The notes beneath the pieces are model-generated. The model was not told where the DNA came from. It was given only the letters and a program-made list of their open reading frames with translations, and did not search any database. DNA of 64,000 bases from Chionoecetes opilio (lineage: Eukaryota; Arthropoda; Malacostraca; Decapoda; Majidae): positions 193,501-257,500 of the forward strand of contig JACEEZ010013404.1 of NCBI GenBank assembly GCA_016584305.1. Reading direction: 5' to 3'. Of the stretch, positions 13,571 to 24,203 are shown one piece after another. A program made the translations under genes and the position numbers. The number at the start of each line of letters is the position of its first letter. The stretch's first letter is position 1.

Positions 13571-13982
13571 ACTGTTTCCACAGGAAAACATTTCTTTACC
13601 TTGGACAGTTATAGTGATAACCCTACCGTAGATAACAGTATAGTCGCCAGCTGCAATAATGTCGCCAGGCGCCAAATATTACGAATTATAGCATCACTAC
13701 TGCTGTGTATGTGCCACTGAAGATGATACACAGTAGTTTATATCATGATTGTATAATCTACCCTGTTTCAGCGTTGTTTTATGCTTTGTATCTGCAAGTA
13801 TATACGGTTTCAAATTTCACTACTCGTTTTTTTTCTTCGGGCGACGACGACGGCCGGAGGACACTCTAAACATAAACACTAGATGGCGACCTTAGTGTTG
13901 CCCGTTATCAACGTCGCCACTCGGTTTTAGTTTTGTAATTTGTTCATTTATAGCCATAATATGATACAGATGAAGACACAAA

Positions 13983-14047
13983 ATGACAGACTCTCCAGAT
14001 AGCCCCTTCTAACTTTCCTGAAATAATGAATGTAGAAATATAAGCAT
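13983..14047 (-). mobile_element. fragment of the minisatellite-bearing Helitron
   Basis: The reverse complement reads TTTCTACATTCATTATTTC then GAAAGTTAGAAGGGGC and TATCTGGAGAGTCTGT. This matches the pre-terminal block of the Helitron copies at 16008 and 39393. Confidence 0.5.
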
Positions 14048-14343
14048 TAACGCCACCACCCGTCTGTACATAAAAAATAAACGTTGTCTTGGCGACTTTA
14101 GTGTTATGTACGGTAGCGAACAACTGTTTCATAAAGAAATGAGGGTATTCTTGATAAATCGTTATCAACCTAAACAGTGTGTCCCTACAGCTAGTAAAGA
14201 AGTGGTATTTTGTAGCATAGATAACAGTAGAACTGGATGTGACACTCCGCAACTACGCGCGCTGGACGCTGCGGTACTGGCCCGATGGCCAGTCTGCTGG
14301 CCCATTAACTTGCTGCATATGACTATCATACTATCATGACTAT

Positions 14344-14354
14344 CATATAAAAAG
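14344..14354 (+). promoter_or_regulatory. TATA box of the MADF gene
   Basis: ATATAAAAAGG lies about 225 bp upstream of the ATG at 14576. A start site roughly 30 bp downstream would give a 5' leader of about 200 bases, which is GC-rich. This is the only TATA-like word in the leader region. The assignment is an inference from spacing. Confidence 0.4.
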
Positions 14355-14575
14355 GGGCGTGGCTAGAGGCGGCCGGTGTGTGTGTGGGGGTGTTTTTCAT
14401 CCGGCGGGGCCTGTCACAGCGGCCGGATGAAAATCAGTCGGCGCTTGAAAATTCCGTCCGGCGCGGCCTGTCGCCTGCGTGTTTGTGGGTGCCTTCCGGC
14501 GCGGCCCGCCGGCCCCCGCCCCTCGCCCAGCCAGATCTCGCTGTCAGCAGTGTTGACATCTCCGCCGTAACCACA

Positions 14576-14938
14576 ATGCCTGACGTTTGGGTGGACAAAA
14601 CGTTTTGGTTAGAGTTTATAGAGATCTATAAAGCTCATCCGTGCGTATGGAACATTAAAGACAAGTCATATGCAAATAGAGATATGAAAAACGTGGCATA
14701 TGAGGTGCTTACAGAAAAACTGAAAGAAAAAATAGGTGATGCAAGCAGTGAGATGGTGAAGAAAAAGATAAACAATATGCGAAGTTCATTTAGAAAAGAA
14801 CTGAAAAAACTTGCAGCATCGAAAAAATCTGGGGCAGGTGCAGACGAGGTATACCAGCCAACATTGTGGCATTTTGATCATCTCACTTTTCTTCGTGATC
14901 AAGAAACACCACGTCCATCAACATCTAATGTAAATGAG
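14576..14938 (+). CDS. MADF-domain protein of a Harbinger-type transposon (first exon)
   Basis: The exon encodes 121 residues from an ATG in good context (ACCACAATGC) to a canonical splice donor (GAG/GTAAGT at 14938/14939). Residues of about 10-97 fit a MADF (Myb/SANT-like) DNA-binding domain. The visible marks are WLEFIEIYKAHPCVWNIK, the basic KKKINNMRSSFRKELKK helix and the aromatic LWHFDHLTFL end. In PIF/Harbinger elements such a protein partners the transposase by binding transposon ends and aiding its nuclear import. The transposase lies convergently at 15165-15930. No downstream exon is recognised, and reading through the donor gives only about a dozen more codons. An independent host MADF gene cannot be excluded, but the neighbour argues for a transposon gene. 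Confidence 0.65.
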
Positions 14939-14978
14939 GTAAGTGAAATAATATTTCAGGTTGATGAAATTTATTGAG

Positions 14979-15164
14979 AATGACAAATAGATTCCCAAAC
15001 ATCCGTTTATATTATAGATATGTATCTGCAATTAACATTTTCCTCTACGTACATGTCAATGATATCACAACAGAAAAAGTGTAGGCAATTGAGAACCTAA
15101 AGCAAATAAATAATATATCCAATCACAGGCAGGCCTACGTACGATCGCTTCGCCTCCGTCACAA
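14979..15164. other. spacer between the convergent Harbinger genes
   Basis: AT-rich sequence that would hold the 3' ends of both transcripts. No clear terminal repeat is seen. Confidence 0.35.
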
Positions 15165-15930
15165 TCAACCCTGGTTTATCCTCTCATTCTGCCAAGACAC
15201 TGCCCCTTCTCCTTTAAAGTATTCCATAAAATATTCCCTCACTTGTTTTGCCTGCTCACAAGACCTCCTGTTGTGCCCTCTCTCAAGATTTACTAAACAT
15301 GAGTCCTCATATTCTATTTCATCCATGACAAGATCTGCCTCGTTATTACGGTTTATGGTGATGTGCCGCAGGAAGTTATGGAGAACACAGCAGGCCATGA
15401 CCACAGCATCAATGTTTTCAAGTTTCATATTAATTGGAGCACGAAAAATTCGAAATTTTGAACACATTATACCAAAGGTGTTTTCCACTACACGGCGAGC
15501 ACGTGACAAACGATCATTAAAAACCTTTCGTTCCTCAGTTAGTTCTTTTAGCTTCAAGAAATTTTCTTTGAGAGCAAAAGCTTCATCTCCAACAAACACA
15601 AATGGCAAAGGGAGGAACTGCACTAGCTGGTGGAATTTGCAGAGTTTTATTGATTAATTTTTCACCCAATAGAGCATTGTCCATCACGCCTCCATCTGAA
15701 ATTCGTCCATTTGTTCCGAAGTCACACATTATAAATTCACAATTTGCATTTGCTACGGCCAGGAGAACTAAACTATGAAGCCCTTTATAATTAAAGTAAT
15801 AAGATCCTGCGTCATGGGGAGGAGTGATTGCTACGTGCTTGCCATCCACAGCTCCAAGGCAGTGAGGAAACTGCCACTTGGTTTGGAAATCCTTGGCTGT
15901 CTTGATCCATTCATCTTCAACATTGGGAAA
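15165..15930 (-). pseudogene. HARBI1-like DDE transposase, last exon, frameshifted
   Basis: This is the DDE-4 nuclease domain of a PIF/Harbinger transposase. The exon starts at 15930 after a good acceptor (CTTTTTCAG). It reads WQFPHCLGAVDGKHVAI (first Asp), NYKGLHSLVLLAVANANC and CDFGTNGRISDGG (second Asp). After a one-base frame change near 15618 it continues PLPFVFVGDEAF and RRVVENTFGIMCSKFRIFR (Glu). All three catalytic acids are therefore present, but the frame is broken. The amino-terminal exon is missing, and a Helitron begins only 78 bp upstream at 16008, so insertion may have separated it. The last residues end at a stop at 15165. The gene converges on the MADF gene. It is probably inactive as it stands. 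Confidence 0.8.
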
Positions 15931-16007
15931 CTGAAAAAGAACAGTAACATTAGTAAATTCAATATTACAGACAAAGCCTAGCCTAAATTCAAGTCACTAT
16001 ACATCTA

Positions 16008-16028
16008 TCTATAATAATATAAGCGAAA

Positions 16029-16063
<35 letters not shown>

Positions 16064-16652
16064 CGCGATAGGTTCCGCCCCCCGTAGCGGAATCCCATCA
16101 TATGTCACAGTTTTGGAACCAGCTCGACCAGGGGAAGGTTTTAAGCCCACTTATGAGATGATCCGATCACTTTTTTTTTTTTTTTTTTTAGCAGCCTATT
16201 AGATTGAATTGTGAAAAAAAAATGTGGGTTGCGAGAATTGAGGAAACCTTGATGTAAGGTGACGGGTAATGGGTGAGTGAATGGGTGGGGTGATGGGTAA
16301 TGGGTGTGGGGTGATGGGTGAGTGAATGGGTTGCGGGTGATGGGTGATGGGTGAGGGAATAGGTGGGGGGTGATGGGTAATGGGGTGAATGGGTGTGTGG
16401 TGATGGTAATGGGTGAGTGAATGGGGGGGGGTGATGGGTAATGGGTGAGTGAATGGGTGTGTGGTGATGGGTAAGGGTGAGTGAAGGGTGGGGGGAGGGT
16501 ATGGGTGAGTGAATGGGTGGGGGGTGATGGGTAATGGGTGAGTGAATGGGTGGGGGGTGATGGGTAATGGGTGAGTGAATGGGTGGGGGGAATACATACA
16601 TTTCTACATCCATGATTTCAGGAAAGTTAGAAGGGGCTATCTGGAGAGTCTT
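16008..16652 (+). mobile_element. non-autonomous Helitron, 3'-truncated copy
   Basis: It starts TCTATAATAATATAAGCG immediately after an A, as Helitrons do. It carries (GTCT)n, the GGAATCCCATCATATGTC block, a poly-T, then about 330 bp of GGGTAATGGGTGAGTGAATG minisatellite. It stops after CTATCTGGAGAGTCT without the hairpin and CTAG terminus. The three other copies are at 37941-40083. Confidence 0.75.
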
Positions 16653-16659
16653 ATATCTC

Positions 16660-17330
16660 TTAAGAATTATGTTTCTAATTTTAAAATATTTTTTGTCTAT
16701 TTCGTTTGATGCAGCTTCTTTTTCTAACTTTTAAATACATAGTTTTCTATTTTATTGTTAGAGAATTGTAAAGTACTACGTTCTGTTTGCTTATAGTTAA
16801 TTATGTTTTTCTGATGATTTTTAGAGTTTCAAATTCAGTCTCTTGTCCTTATATACCTTTGTCTTTTACATAATTTTTGTATTTCAGATTTCATGTCCAA
16901 AGTTTAGCAGTATGATCGATGGAGGGAAAAGTGTTGCCCGGGTAGATTTCTCTTGTAATGTTTTAGCCAGTTTTTTTATTTTTTTTATCAATGTTCACAA
17001 TTTTATAACTTTACCAATTGCAAATATTGTTGGACTGCAATTATACATAACATAGATGATTCTTATTTATTGTACTAAACTATAACATTATTTTGCTGTA
17101 CAAACTGAAAGCTGTGGTCAATAAACGTATCTATCTACGTCGACCTGAATCACCTTCCCAGCGCCCCTCTGCACAAGTCTCCTGCTTTGTGCTTTATCCT
17201 ATCAGCTTGTCGCCTTCTTGGTCATTCGCCGGTATTCTTCTTCCTCTTTGTTTTACTTCTGTTGGTATCAAATAATGTCGCGGATCACTTGCCCATGTAC
17301 GCAGCCAATCATGCTCATCAGGTGAAGCCC
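16660..17330. other. no recognisable gene
   Basis: AT-rich sequence with short open frames lacking domains. AATAAACG occurs near 17120, but no gene can be tied to it. Confidence 0.35.
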
Positions 17331-17332
17331 GT

Positions 17333-17512
17333 CAGGGTGGCAAGGTTGGTAGAGACGTGACCTCGCAATGTGCAGCGTTCCTGTGCATTCGGTCAGCGGT
17401 TCGAGTCCGCCTAGTTCGTGCTGACGTGGCGGCGCTTTGTATAATCAATAACCTTGTAGTTGGTACTTGCAAAGTGTCTAGATAGGATGAAAATCTTATC
17501 TTATCTCATCAG
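17333..17512 (+). mobile_element. tRNA-derived SINE, family C
   Basis: The head contains an A-box-like TGGCAAGGTTGG and a strong B box (GGTTCGAGTCC). It is followed by GTGGCGGCGCTTTGTATAAT and a tail of TCTTATCTTATCTCATC. The same body occurs in inverted orientation at 17650-17764. Confidence 0.7.
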
Positions 17513-17556
17513 GTGAAAGACTATATTCTGACCCATTTCCGCTAGATAATGCCGAC

Positions 17557-17557
<1 letters not shown>

Positions 17558-17652
<95 letters not shown>

Positions 17653-17760
17653 AAGAGAAGATTTTCATCCTATCTAGACACTTTGCAATTACCAACTACA
17701 AGGTTATTGACTATACAAAGCGCCGCCACGTCAGCACGAACTAGGCGGACTCGAACCGCT

Positions 17761-17829
<69 letters not shown>
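17558..17829. repeat. two (GA)n tracts flanking an inverted SINE fragment
   Basis: (GA)n at 17558-17649 and 17765-17829 bracket the inverted family C SINE fragment. Confidence 0.9.
17650..17764 (-). mobile_element. SINE family C, inverted 5'-truncated copy
   Basis: The reverse complement carries the B box and CGTGCTGACGTGGCGGCGC through the GATAGGATGAAAATCTT tail. It ends abruptly at the (GA)n border inside the tRNA-like head. Confidence 0.7.
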
Positions 17830-17832
<3 letters not shown>

Positions 17833-18845
17833 TGTTGGCATTACAGGCGCATATGTTTATCCCTATCGGTACATCTCATGCATGCACTTTTTTTCTGCTA
17901 ATCATTTCCATGTTTTCTCGTTCAATCTTGACGGTGGTATGCACTCTGAGAGTACTCTTGTCTAGAACTATATTTTCAATTTCCTTGCCTAGTTTTCCCG
18001 CCATTGTACATTCCTCTTTCACTTTGCTCATTCCATCCTTTTATGCATCACTTCCATTAATCCTATGTCAAACAGTCTGATTGTATCATCATAAATCAAG
18101 GGACACACAACACAAGGCTCAGTCATGAAGAACAAAGCTGTAGTGGGTCTGTAATCTGAGTACAAATTAATTACACCATTATCTGTTTGGTTTCGTTCTT
18201 AAATTCACGCGTGATATAACAGAGCTGTTTACATCTATGCAGAGGCATTCATACATACGCATGTCTAGAATACATTTTCAATAAGAAAGCGATAAAATCC
18301 AATTGTGCACATAAGTTTTCTGAGTTAGTTATCCCCTTGAATATTAAAAGTATTTGCCGACGCAGATATTTCCATATTTACTTCTGCATCTCGTCCTTTG
18401 GCGTTGTTTCAAGTAACTTTCTAAAAATGCATTGGCTAATTGAATAGTCGAGGGGCTTATGGTAACGGCGGGATCACATGACCTAACTTTTTTTTATTCA
18501 ACCAACATCTTCTAACAATGATCAGACAGAACGATCTCGCAGTAATTTTCCAAATCATGGATGTCACTCTAAATCAAGCTCCCTGCGCGTGTTCTCCACA
18601 TCATTAAGGACACCGCCAGTCATCACAGCCGCTGCATGAACGCCTTCGTTGCTGCACTCGTCACATACTTCGTTGTAGAGCACATAATGGCTGTGTTACG
18701 CTACCTGATTTATGAATGGATGGAAACACTCATAATTTAATTGAAAGTGAAAGTATTAATTGAAGGAACAAAACTCTCTTCATCACACTTGACACCTATC
18801 ATATAATTCTTCTATAATTTCGTTGTTTCACATTACACGCCCCTT
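17830..18845. other. no recognisable gene
   Basis: Apparently unique sequence. Open frames are short and show no domain. Confidence 0.35.
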
Positions 18846-18848
18846 GAG

Positions 18849-18927
18849 ATCAACTCTCTCTCTCTCTCTCTCTCTCCCTCTCCCTCTCCCTCTCCCTCTC
18901 CCTCTCCTCTCTCTCTCTCTCTCTCTT
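18849..18927. repeat. (CT)n/(CCCTCT)n microsatellite
   Basis: CT dinucleotides surround a central block of CCCTCT hexamers. Confidence 0.9.
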
Positions 18928-18936
18928 CAAAAGTAA

Positions 18937-19266
18937 GAGGCGGTGACAGAGTGGTTAGGACCTGTAAGTAGCGTGCTCGTTGTGCCAAGGATTGGTTCGA
19001 CCCCGAGGAGTGCCAACATCTTTTTGCCACCGTCGAGTGGCCGAAGAATACCCGCATGCTGCCCATAATTACCTTCGACGGCGAGTGTATCGGAGGGCAC
19101 AGGGGGCTGCATGAGCCTCTAAGGATCTAATCCTATACAAATCCTGCCTGCGCCACTACGGGCGAGGGCCAACCATCACAGCCCTCAAGTGAACCTCCTG
19201 TGACGACGATCCCAGCTCTGCAGGTTATACTGCCTACCGGAGCTATAGGCATAAATGTGAAAGTAG
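18937..19266 (+). mobile_element. tRNA-derived SINE, family A
   Basis: The head GAGGCGGTGACAGAGTGG and B box GGTTCGACCCC precede the shared body (GACGGCGAGTGTATCGGAGG, CCTGCCTGCGCCACTACGGG). It follows a (CT)n tract directly. Confidence 0.75.
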
Positions 19267-20270
19267 AAAATTGCAAGAACACGACACCAGAACCCAAACC
19301 AGGGCTGGTCTTTTGGGCTTGTTCCATAAGTCCTGTGTGGCACATGCTGCTGCTGTAGGGTGTGGAGGATGGTGGTGAAGGCGGTGACGTCGCTGGTGTG
19401 AGTCTCCGTTCAGAACTGTCCCCGAGGCAGTCTTTGCCAAGGCAAGCCTCATAACACCCCAGTCTGTGCAGTTTCATATTTACCTCAGGCGCTCGTGTTG
19501 GTCCCTGATGTCGTGCAGTATTGGGGTCGCTCCCCGGTACTCCAGAGCCCTAACAGCTAATGGCCTCTCGTCCTTTACCAGTGTCTGTGCTTACCTTTAC
19601 ATTTATGTATTTAATTTGAATGGCAAACTTTGGTAACCACATTGTAATCGGCCTACTTTTGACCATTTTGCTTTATAATGTTCTACGTTATGACCATATT
19701 GTTATTTCATGGCGAATGTTTATATCTTTAATACCAATGTAAGCATGATGCCTCACCTCAATAGCCATCTACACTATCATTTTTCCAAAAATGGTGTTGT
19801 TAAATGTTTTATCTATATTTCAATACCCAATGTTTAAAGTGCCCACTCACACAATAGTCGACTCCATCTACAATCACAACCTGACATTTTGTACCACGTC
19901 ACCACCTGCCACTCTTTACGGCTGGCAACAGTAAAAAGGGAGGTACAGGCTTGGGGAAAAAGAGGCGGATTCGGGTGTTGAGTAAGTTCAATATTTCGAA
20001 TCTTCGCCCTTTTTTGGAGGAGGTGCCCAAGCTAGCCAAAATGTGAGGACGACAACGCGGTAAATCATCCTTTATAAGATTCCCGATATCCAATCCTACT
20101 TTTAGTGGAACATACTTGGCAGAGTAAAGCGAAGTTAGCTGGCTAATCCTGTTACGTTAAAAGCGTTTGGTAACATTTTTGGATAAGTTTTTACCATCAC
20201 TGTTAGGTAGGTAGTGCTTTGAAGTACGGAAGCAAACAAAGATTTGAATACGGCTCAGCGTACTGCTTCT
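19267..20270. other. no recognisable gene
   Basis: Moderate-GC unique sequence followed by AT-rich sequence. A minus-strand Pro/Ser-rich frame at 19133-19477 overlaps the SINE and has no domain, so I do not call it. Confidence 0.35.
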
Positions 20271-20271
20271 G

Positions 20272-20448
20272 TTACTGCTTTCGCATATCAATCCAGTGCC
20301 GCAAACCACGGCGTGGAGATTTACAGTCGTACCTCACTGGACATCTACAGAATTGCGACTGGTGGATAGACAGGGCGCCACACAAGCCGTGAGCAAAGCG
20401 GCAAGTTTGACTGTTTCTATTCATAGCTTGCTTGTATGTGAAAGTATC
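20272..20448 (-). CDS. possible last exon of a secreted cysteine-rich peptide
   Basis: A minus-strand frame ends at a TAA at 20272-20274. It follows an acceptor-like TTTATTGCAG with a CTAAC branch-point-like word about 14 bases upstream. The encoded 58 residues contain a compact cysteine pattern: TCRFAHGLCG, then CRCPVRYDC, then a basic tail. CxC-P spacing of this sort is seen in small secreted arthropod proteins, but I do not recognise the family and I see no upstream exon or signal peptide. It could be chance. The frame extends upstream to 20583 with a Gly/Pro-rich stretch if no intron exists. Confidence 0.25.
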   Translation of the reverse strand, partial: DTFTYKQAMNRNSQTCRFAHGLCGALSIHQSQFCRCPVRYDCKSPRRGLRHWIDMRKQ

Positions 20449-21107
20449 ATTCTGCAATAAACTTGCGTTAGGTTGCACCCTGGGCAGTGGGTCGTATGGG
20501 TCCGAGAGCGCGACGAACACGGCCCCCGCCATGCCCCCAATATGTGCCGACCTCCATCCTCCCGGCCCGCTTCTCCAGTTCACACACCAATTAAGGCCTA
20601 CTGACCTGATTTTACATTACATGACATGTGCATTCACAAGTATGCATGTTACATCTCGGTTGTGTTAAAACTCACCTGTAATTCTGGAAGAAATAGAATG
20701 GAATAAGTGGAGAGCGGATGGAGTGGAATGGCAAGCCATGCATGGTGAACGCAGTCAGTGACTCAAATCTCCACTCGTCGCGTTTTCCTTGATTACCGTT
20801 TCGCGAGGCAACGGGTCGACAAAATTTCTTGAATATGGGCCTTCATCACCATCACCAGTACCACCACCACCACCATCGTCAGTGATATGACAGTCATCAC
20901 CATCATCACAACATCACAGTAATAATATTATTATTATTATTTCACCATAATAGTCTCATCCTACTTTCACACACACACACACAGACGTCCTATTATAACA
21001 CATCACTAGTTGCACAGTATACATGTACATCAACAAATCATATTTTTAACACAATATCCAAACCAGCACGGTGCAGGGGGTTCACGGCTCTTTAGAAAAA
21101 TAATGCT

Positions 21108-21255
21108 TAACACTACCTACATCCACCTTTCACCCCCATCCATGAATTTATCCAGCCTCCTTTTAAAGCTCCCTATTGTTTCCGCACAACCCACCTGACG
21201 ACTGAGTCCATTCCAATCATTTACCACCCTCTAAGTCTTCTGTAACCTCTTGAGC
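21108..21255 (-). mobile_element. CR1-like LINE 3' fragment
   Basis: Read on the minus strand this encodes a decayed LINE end: W..GLS, then a lysine/arginine-rich SFKRRLD-type stretch, then the MDGGER-type end followed by a GTAGTGTTAAG leader of the 3'UTR. It is homologous to 40453-40690 and 46510-46688. It lies just beyond the 3' end of the chitin-binding gene. Confidence 0.5.
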
Positions 21256-21329
21256 GTCACAAGATAGAAATGGACTCTGATGTTTTCCTTTATTAGTAGC
21301 ATGTGGCAGGAGACGATGAAGTTAACTCT

Positions 21330-21335
21330 TTTATT
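21330..21335 (-). terminator. candidate polyadenylation signal of the chitin-binding gene
   Basis: AATAAA on the minus strand lies about 310 bases after the stop at 21644. A duplicated roughly 55-bp segment (GCCAATA ... GGGGAGGAGCTTATC) lies in the proposed 3'UTR. Confidence 0.35.
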
Positions 21336-21643
21336 TATATACTGGAATATTGCTATTTATCTGCTTAGCCAATAGAATCGATCCAAAGACGGAAGGGGGA
21401 GGAGCTTATCTATCTGTTCAGCCAATAATATTCATCAGACGACACGAAGGGGAGGAGCTTATCCCAACAGATAGTTTGTACAGACATGTTAGTTTGGTAG
21501 GATTGAAAACACTTTTTACTTCGCCTGTATAATGTTCTTCACAACCACTATTACGTCAGATAACAATAAGGTTGTCAATGATTATACACCTATTTACAGA
21601 ATATACACTTCTTTACAAGGTGACACAGTTTACACACGCGAGG

Positions 21644-22797
21644 TTATAAAGCGAAGCGATGCGGAAGCTCAAAGGATTGGGAGACAGAACGATGCTGCTG
21701 CTGGACGGGAAGGGGCTGGTGGGATAAAAAAGCGTCACTGACTGTAAGGGAGGACTCGCGAATCACTGCAAAATTATCGTGAGAGTGATCAGACTCCTCG
21801 AATGCCGTGTTAGTACTACCAGCGGACAGCTTCTTTGGGTCATAGACGTCATCAGCTTGGAGTGGGATGTGACTGGTGGGCCAGGTAGCATCCTGTAGTG
21901 AAGGGAGCGCCTCATGGATGACTAAAAACGACTCGTGTGAGCTCGGAAGAGAATGATCTGAAACCTTGGACGACCTGGCAGTGTGATCTGAAGCCTTGGA
22001 CGACCTGGCAGTGTGATCCCAAGCCTTGGACGACCTGGAAGTGTGATCCCAAGCTTGAAATGACCCAAAAGAACGATCTAGAGCTTCCAATGACGGTAGT
22101 TTTTGAGATGTTTGGGTGTCCTCCAGTCTTGAAGGGAACAAAGGACGGGAAGTGATGGGGACATGTTCTGAAGGGGAGGTCACGTGGATTACTTTGAATG
22201 ATTTTCGAGGGACATGATGGCTACTGGGGACATGGAAGGGCTTGAGAGTCACACTGGATACGTCGTGGGGTTGTCCAGACGATTTAATGAGGTTCAGTGA
22301 GGCATCATTATCAAGAGATGCTTTCAGAAATGTGGTAAATGGATGGTGACTCGGCCTCCAGACATGCAGAAATGGGTCGTGCCCTTGTGATACAGACTTG
22401 TTGGGTGTCTTGGAGGTGGATTGTGTAGCGGGATGACCACTGAACGACTCGTGGTTTGTGTGTGGAGGTTGGTAGAGTGAACTGTGATCCTGTGGAGATG
22501 GAGTGACTGTGTATTGCAATGAGGATAAAACACGAGGCAAGGATTCGTCTTGCTTTCTTGGTAAATTGTAAACATCCAGTGGTTCAATGAATCTTGAGTT
22601 TTCCTTCACGCTCTGAGGGACCTTTGGAATATAGTGCGGAGTGCTTTTATAATTAGCAATTTTCTGGATTAGTACAGAGTAGGGCGGAATAGAGGGAGAA
22701 TCATCAGACTGTTTAACTACGTCTATTATGACACGTCCCTTGGCTGCCTCGTAAACGTCGCCTCGTTGTGGAATATTGGGCGGAAGAGCGTGGCGGA
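21644..22797 (-). pseudogene. C-terminal part of the chitin-binding cuticle-type protein
   Basis: This is the last frame of the gene. It runs from GRVIIDVVKQSDDSPSIPPY through a hydrophilic, Ser/His/Pro/Asp-rich tail to a TAA at 21644. It contains a run of about five decapeptide repeats of the AWDHTSRSSK type near 21940-22075. The composition suits an extended extracellular mucin-like tail, as seen after the single CBM14 domain in some CPAP1-type proteins. Upstream, the reading frame must change near 22795 to join the preceding segment. No domain is recognised in the tail itself. Confidence 0.55.
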
Positions 22798-22985
22798 GTA
22801 AATGTTATCATACTCCACGCGATCATACATGCCAGGCACAGGAACGCTGGTTATAAAGTTGTCTGTCTCTTGAGAATAACTGAGACTATTCACAGACTCG
22901 TAAAACCACTCTCGTGATTATCCAGCAGATGCGAGATAGTAAAGGTGTTCGCTTGGTTTGAAGCTGAGGTGATAGCGTGTGTCTT
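22798..22985 (-). pseudogene. middle segment of the chitin-binding gene with an in-frame stop
   Basis: Translation in a third frame gives two coherent stretches, YHLSFKPSEHLYYLASAG and, beyond a TAA at 22918-22920, SREWFYESVNSLSYSQETDN and VPVPGMYDRVEYDNIYS. The residue quality on both sides of the stop argues that the stop and the frame changes at both ends are lesions or sequencing errors rather than exon borders. No GT-AG pair explains them. Confidence 0.45.
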
Positions 22986-23240
22986 TTGTCTTCTGAAGAT
23001 ACAGGTATAGGATATATATTTGTATTGGGCCTGCTGTGTTGCCTCCCTGGCTTTATGTTTAGAGAAGACTGGATGTTCGGTGACGTACGTCCTGAAGGAG
23101 GGTAGGGCCGCAGAGGGAGTGCGGCAAGAATGTCTTCCCGGAATAATGTTTGAAATGGCGAGTGATGAGTTGCAATGAAGTTGTGAGTTCGGTGGTGATT
23201 CTGGCTGATTGTGGAATGCCTAAGACTGTGACTGGTTTCC
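22986..23240 (-). pseudogene. second frame of the chitin-binding gene
   Basis: This continues the exon in a different frame: SPFQTLFREDILAALPL, YPPSGRTSPNIQSSLNIK and PNTNIYPIPVSSEDKRH. It is bounded by frame changes near 23240 and 22985. Composition is similar to the neighbouring segments. Confidence 0.45.
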
Positions 23241-24022
23241 TGGTCGTTGTGCGTGACAGTGAACCCTGGTGGTAATGCTTTGTAGTTGTTGACTGTGGGT
23301 GACCGGAGGCTGAAGGACATTTTGGTCATTTTGAGTCGATTGGTGACTGTGTGTGACTGTATCGTGTGGGATGGAAGCTGGATGGCTTTCATCATGGCGT
23401 TGGGTCTTTGGGTGATGTGCGATGGTTTGGTGGGTTGACTGGTGCGTTTGACTGACTGAGGACTGTGGGGTGACGTGATGGTCTGGCGGGTGGCTGTGAA
23501 TGAGGGTAGCTGGTAGAGGGGAATCGATGGGGGTGGAGGATAGAATGGGGTGGTGTGTGTGAGGTACTTGTGAGGAAGATAAGAACGTAGGATTGGGCGG
23601 CCTTTCTCCATCACTGGCTACCTCACCTCCCAAGGGCGGGGCAATGACGGCCACTCTTCCCTCAGACTGCCTGAAGGCGCTGCAGTCCACGCTGTACCAC
23701 CAGTCACACACCAAGTGCCGCTGGCTGAACATGGTGCCGTTGGGACACAGGAAGGAGTCGTGGCGGCCGTCAGCCTGGCAGATGTGGAACACCTGGCAGG
23801 CAGCCTCGGCGGCAGTGTCGGCATAGTAACCCGGGAACTGCTGAGCCGCGCAAGAGAACCCGGTGTCGGGCACGGCGGCGAGGGTCGGGTAGTCTTGGCC
23901 GGGTACGCCGCCCCTCAGGTTGGCAATGGGGTCCAGGCTGAAGGCAACGTTTGCTTCGCCATTACCCTCCAGACGTGACGGCAAGGAAAGCTCCACCATA
24001 GCCACCAGGAACACAACACGTC
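23220..24022 (-). CDS. single-CBM14 chitin-binding protein (CPAP1/peritrophin-like), exon 2
   Basis: This is the N-terminal part of a secreted extracellular-matrix protein. It starts at acceptor GGGTTGCAG/GA at 24022. Residues 1-26 of the joined protein form a signal-peptide-like hydrophobic stretch (RVVFLVAMVELSLPS). Residues of about 62-122 form one CBM14 domain with all six cysteines in the order C-x17-C-x5-C-x10-C-x12-C-x7-C (FLCPNGTMFSQRHLVCDWW). It also has the DYPTL..VPDTGFSC lead typical of arthropod CPAP1 cuticle proteins. The domain binds chitin in cuticle or peritrophic matrix. A Pro/His/Ser/Thr-rich tail follows until a stop at 23220, beyond which a different frame carries on. It is the best host gene in the window. 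The exact family member is not identified. Confidence 0.8.
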
Positions 24023-24164
24023 CTGCAACCCAAATACAAGGAATCAGAACAAGAAACATTCATCGTCAGGAAAATCTCAAATGACGCCGGAGATCCAGCT
24101 GAGGCGTGGTGAGTCCCTGCAGCACCAGACGCCCAGCACCTGTCAGCACACCGCGCTTCCTCAC

Positions 24165-24183
24165 CTGGGATCGAGAGCACCAT
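24165..24183 (-). CDS. signal-peptide exon 1 of the chitin-binding gene
   Basis: The ATG at 24183 gives MVLSIP plus the first base of a Gly codon, then CAG/GTGAGG donor at 24165/24164. Joining to 24022 completes Gly and continues into the hydrophobic stretch in frame. A 142-base intron separates the exons. The splice is inferred from consensus sites and the frame fit. Confidence 0.7.
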
Positions 24184-24203
24184 GGTGACGGCCTGCCTCT
24201 GCA

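Noticed and set aside
16188..16613. Pro-His-Thr-rich minus-strand proteins in the Helitrons
   Set aside because: They are the 33-bp minisatellite in translation, and the frame shifts between copies.
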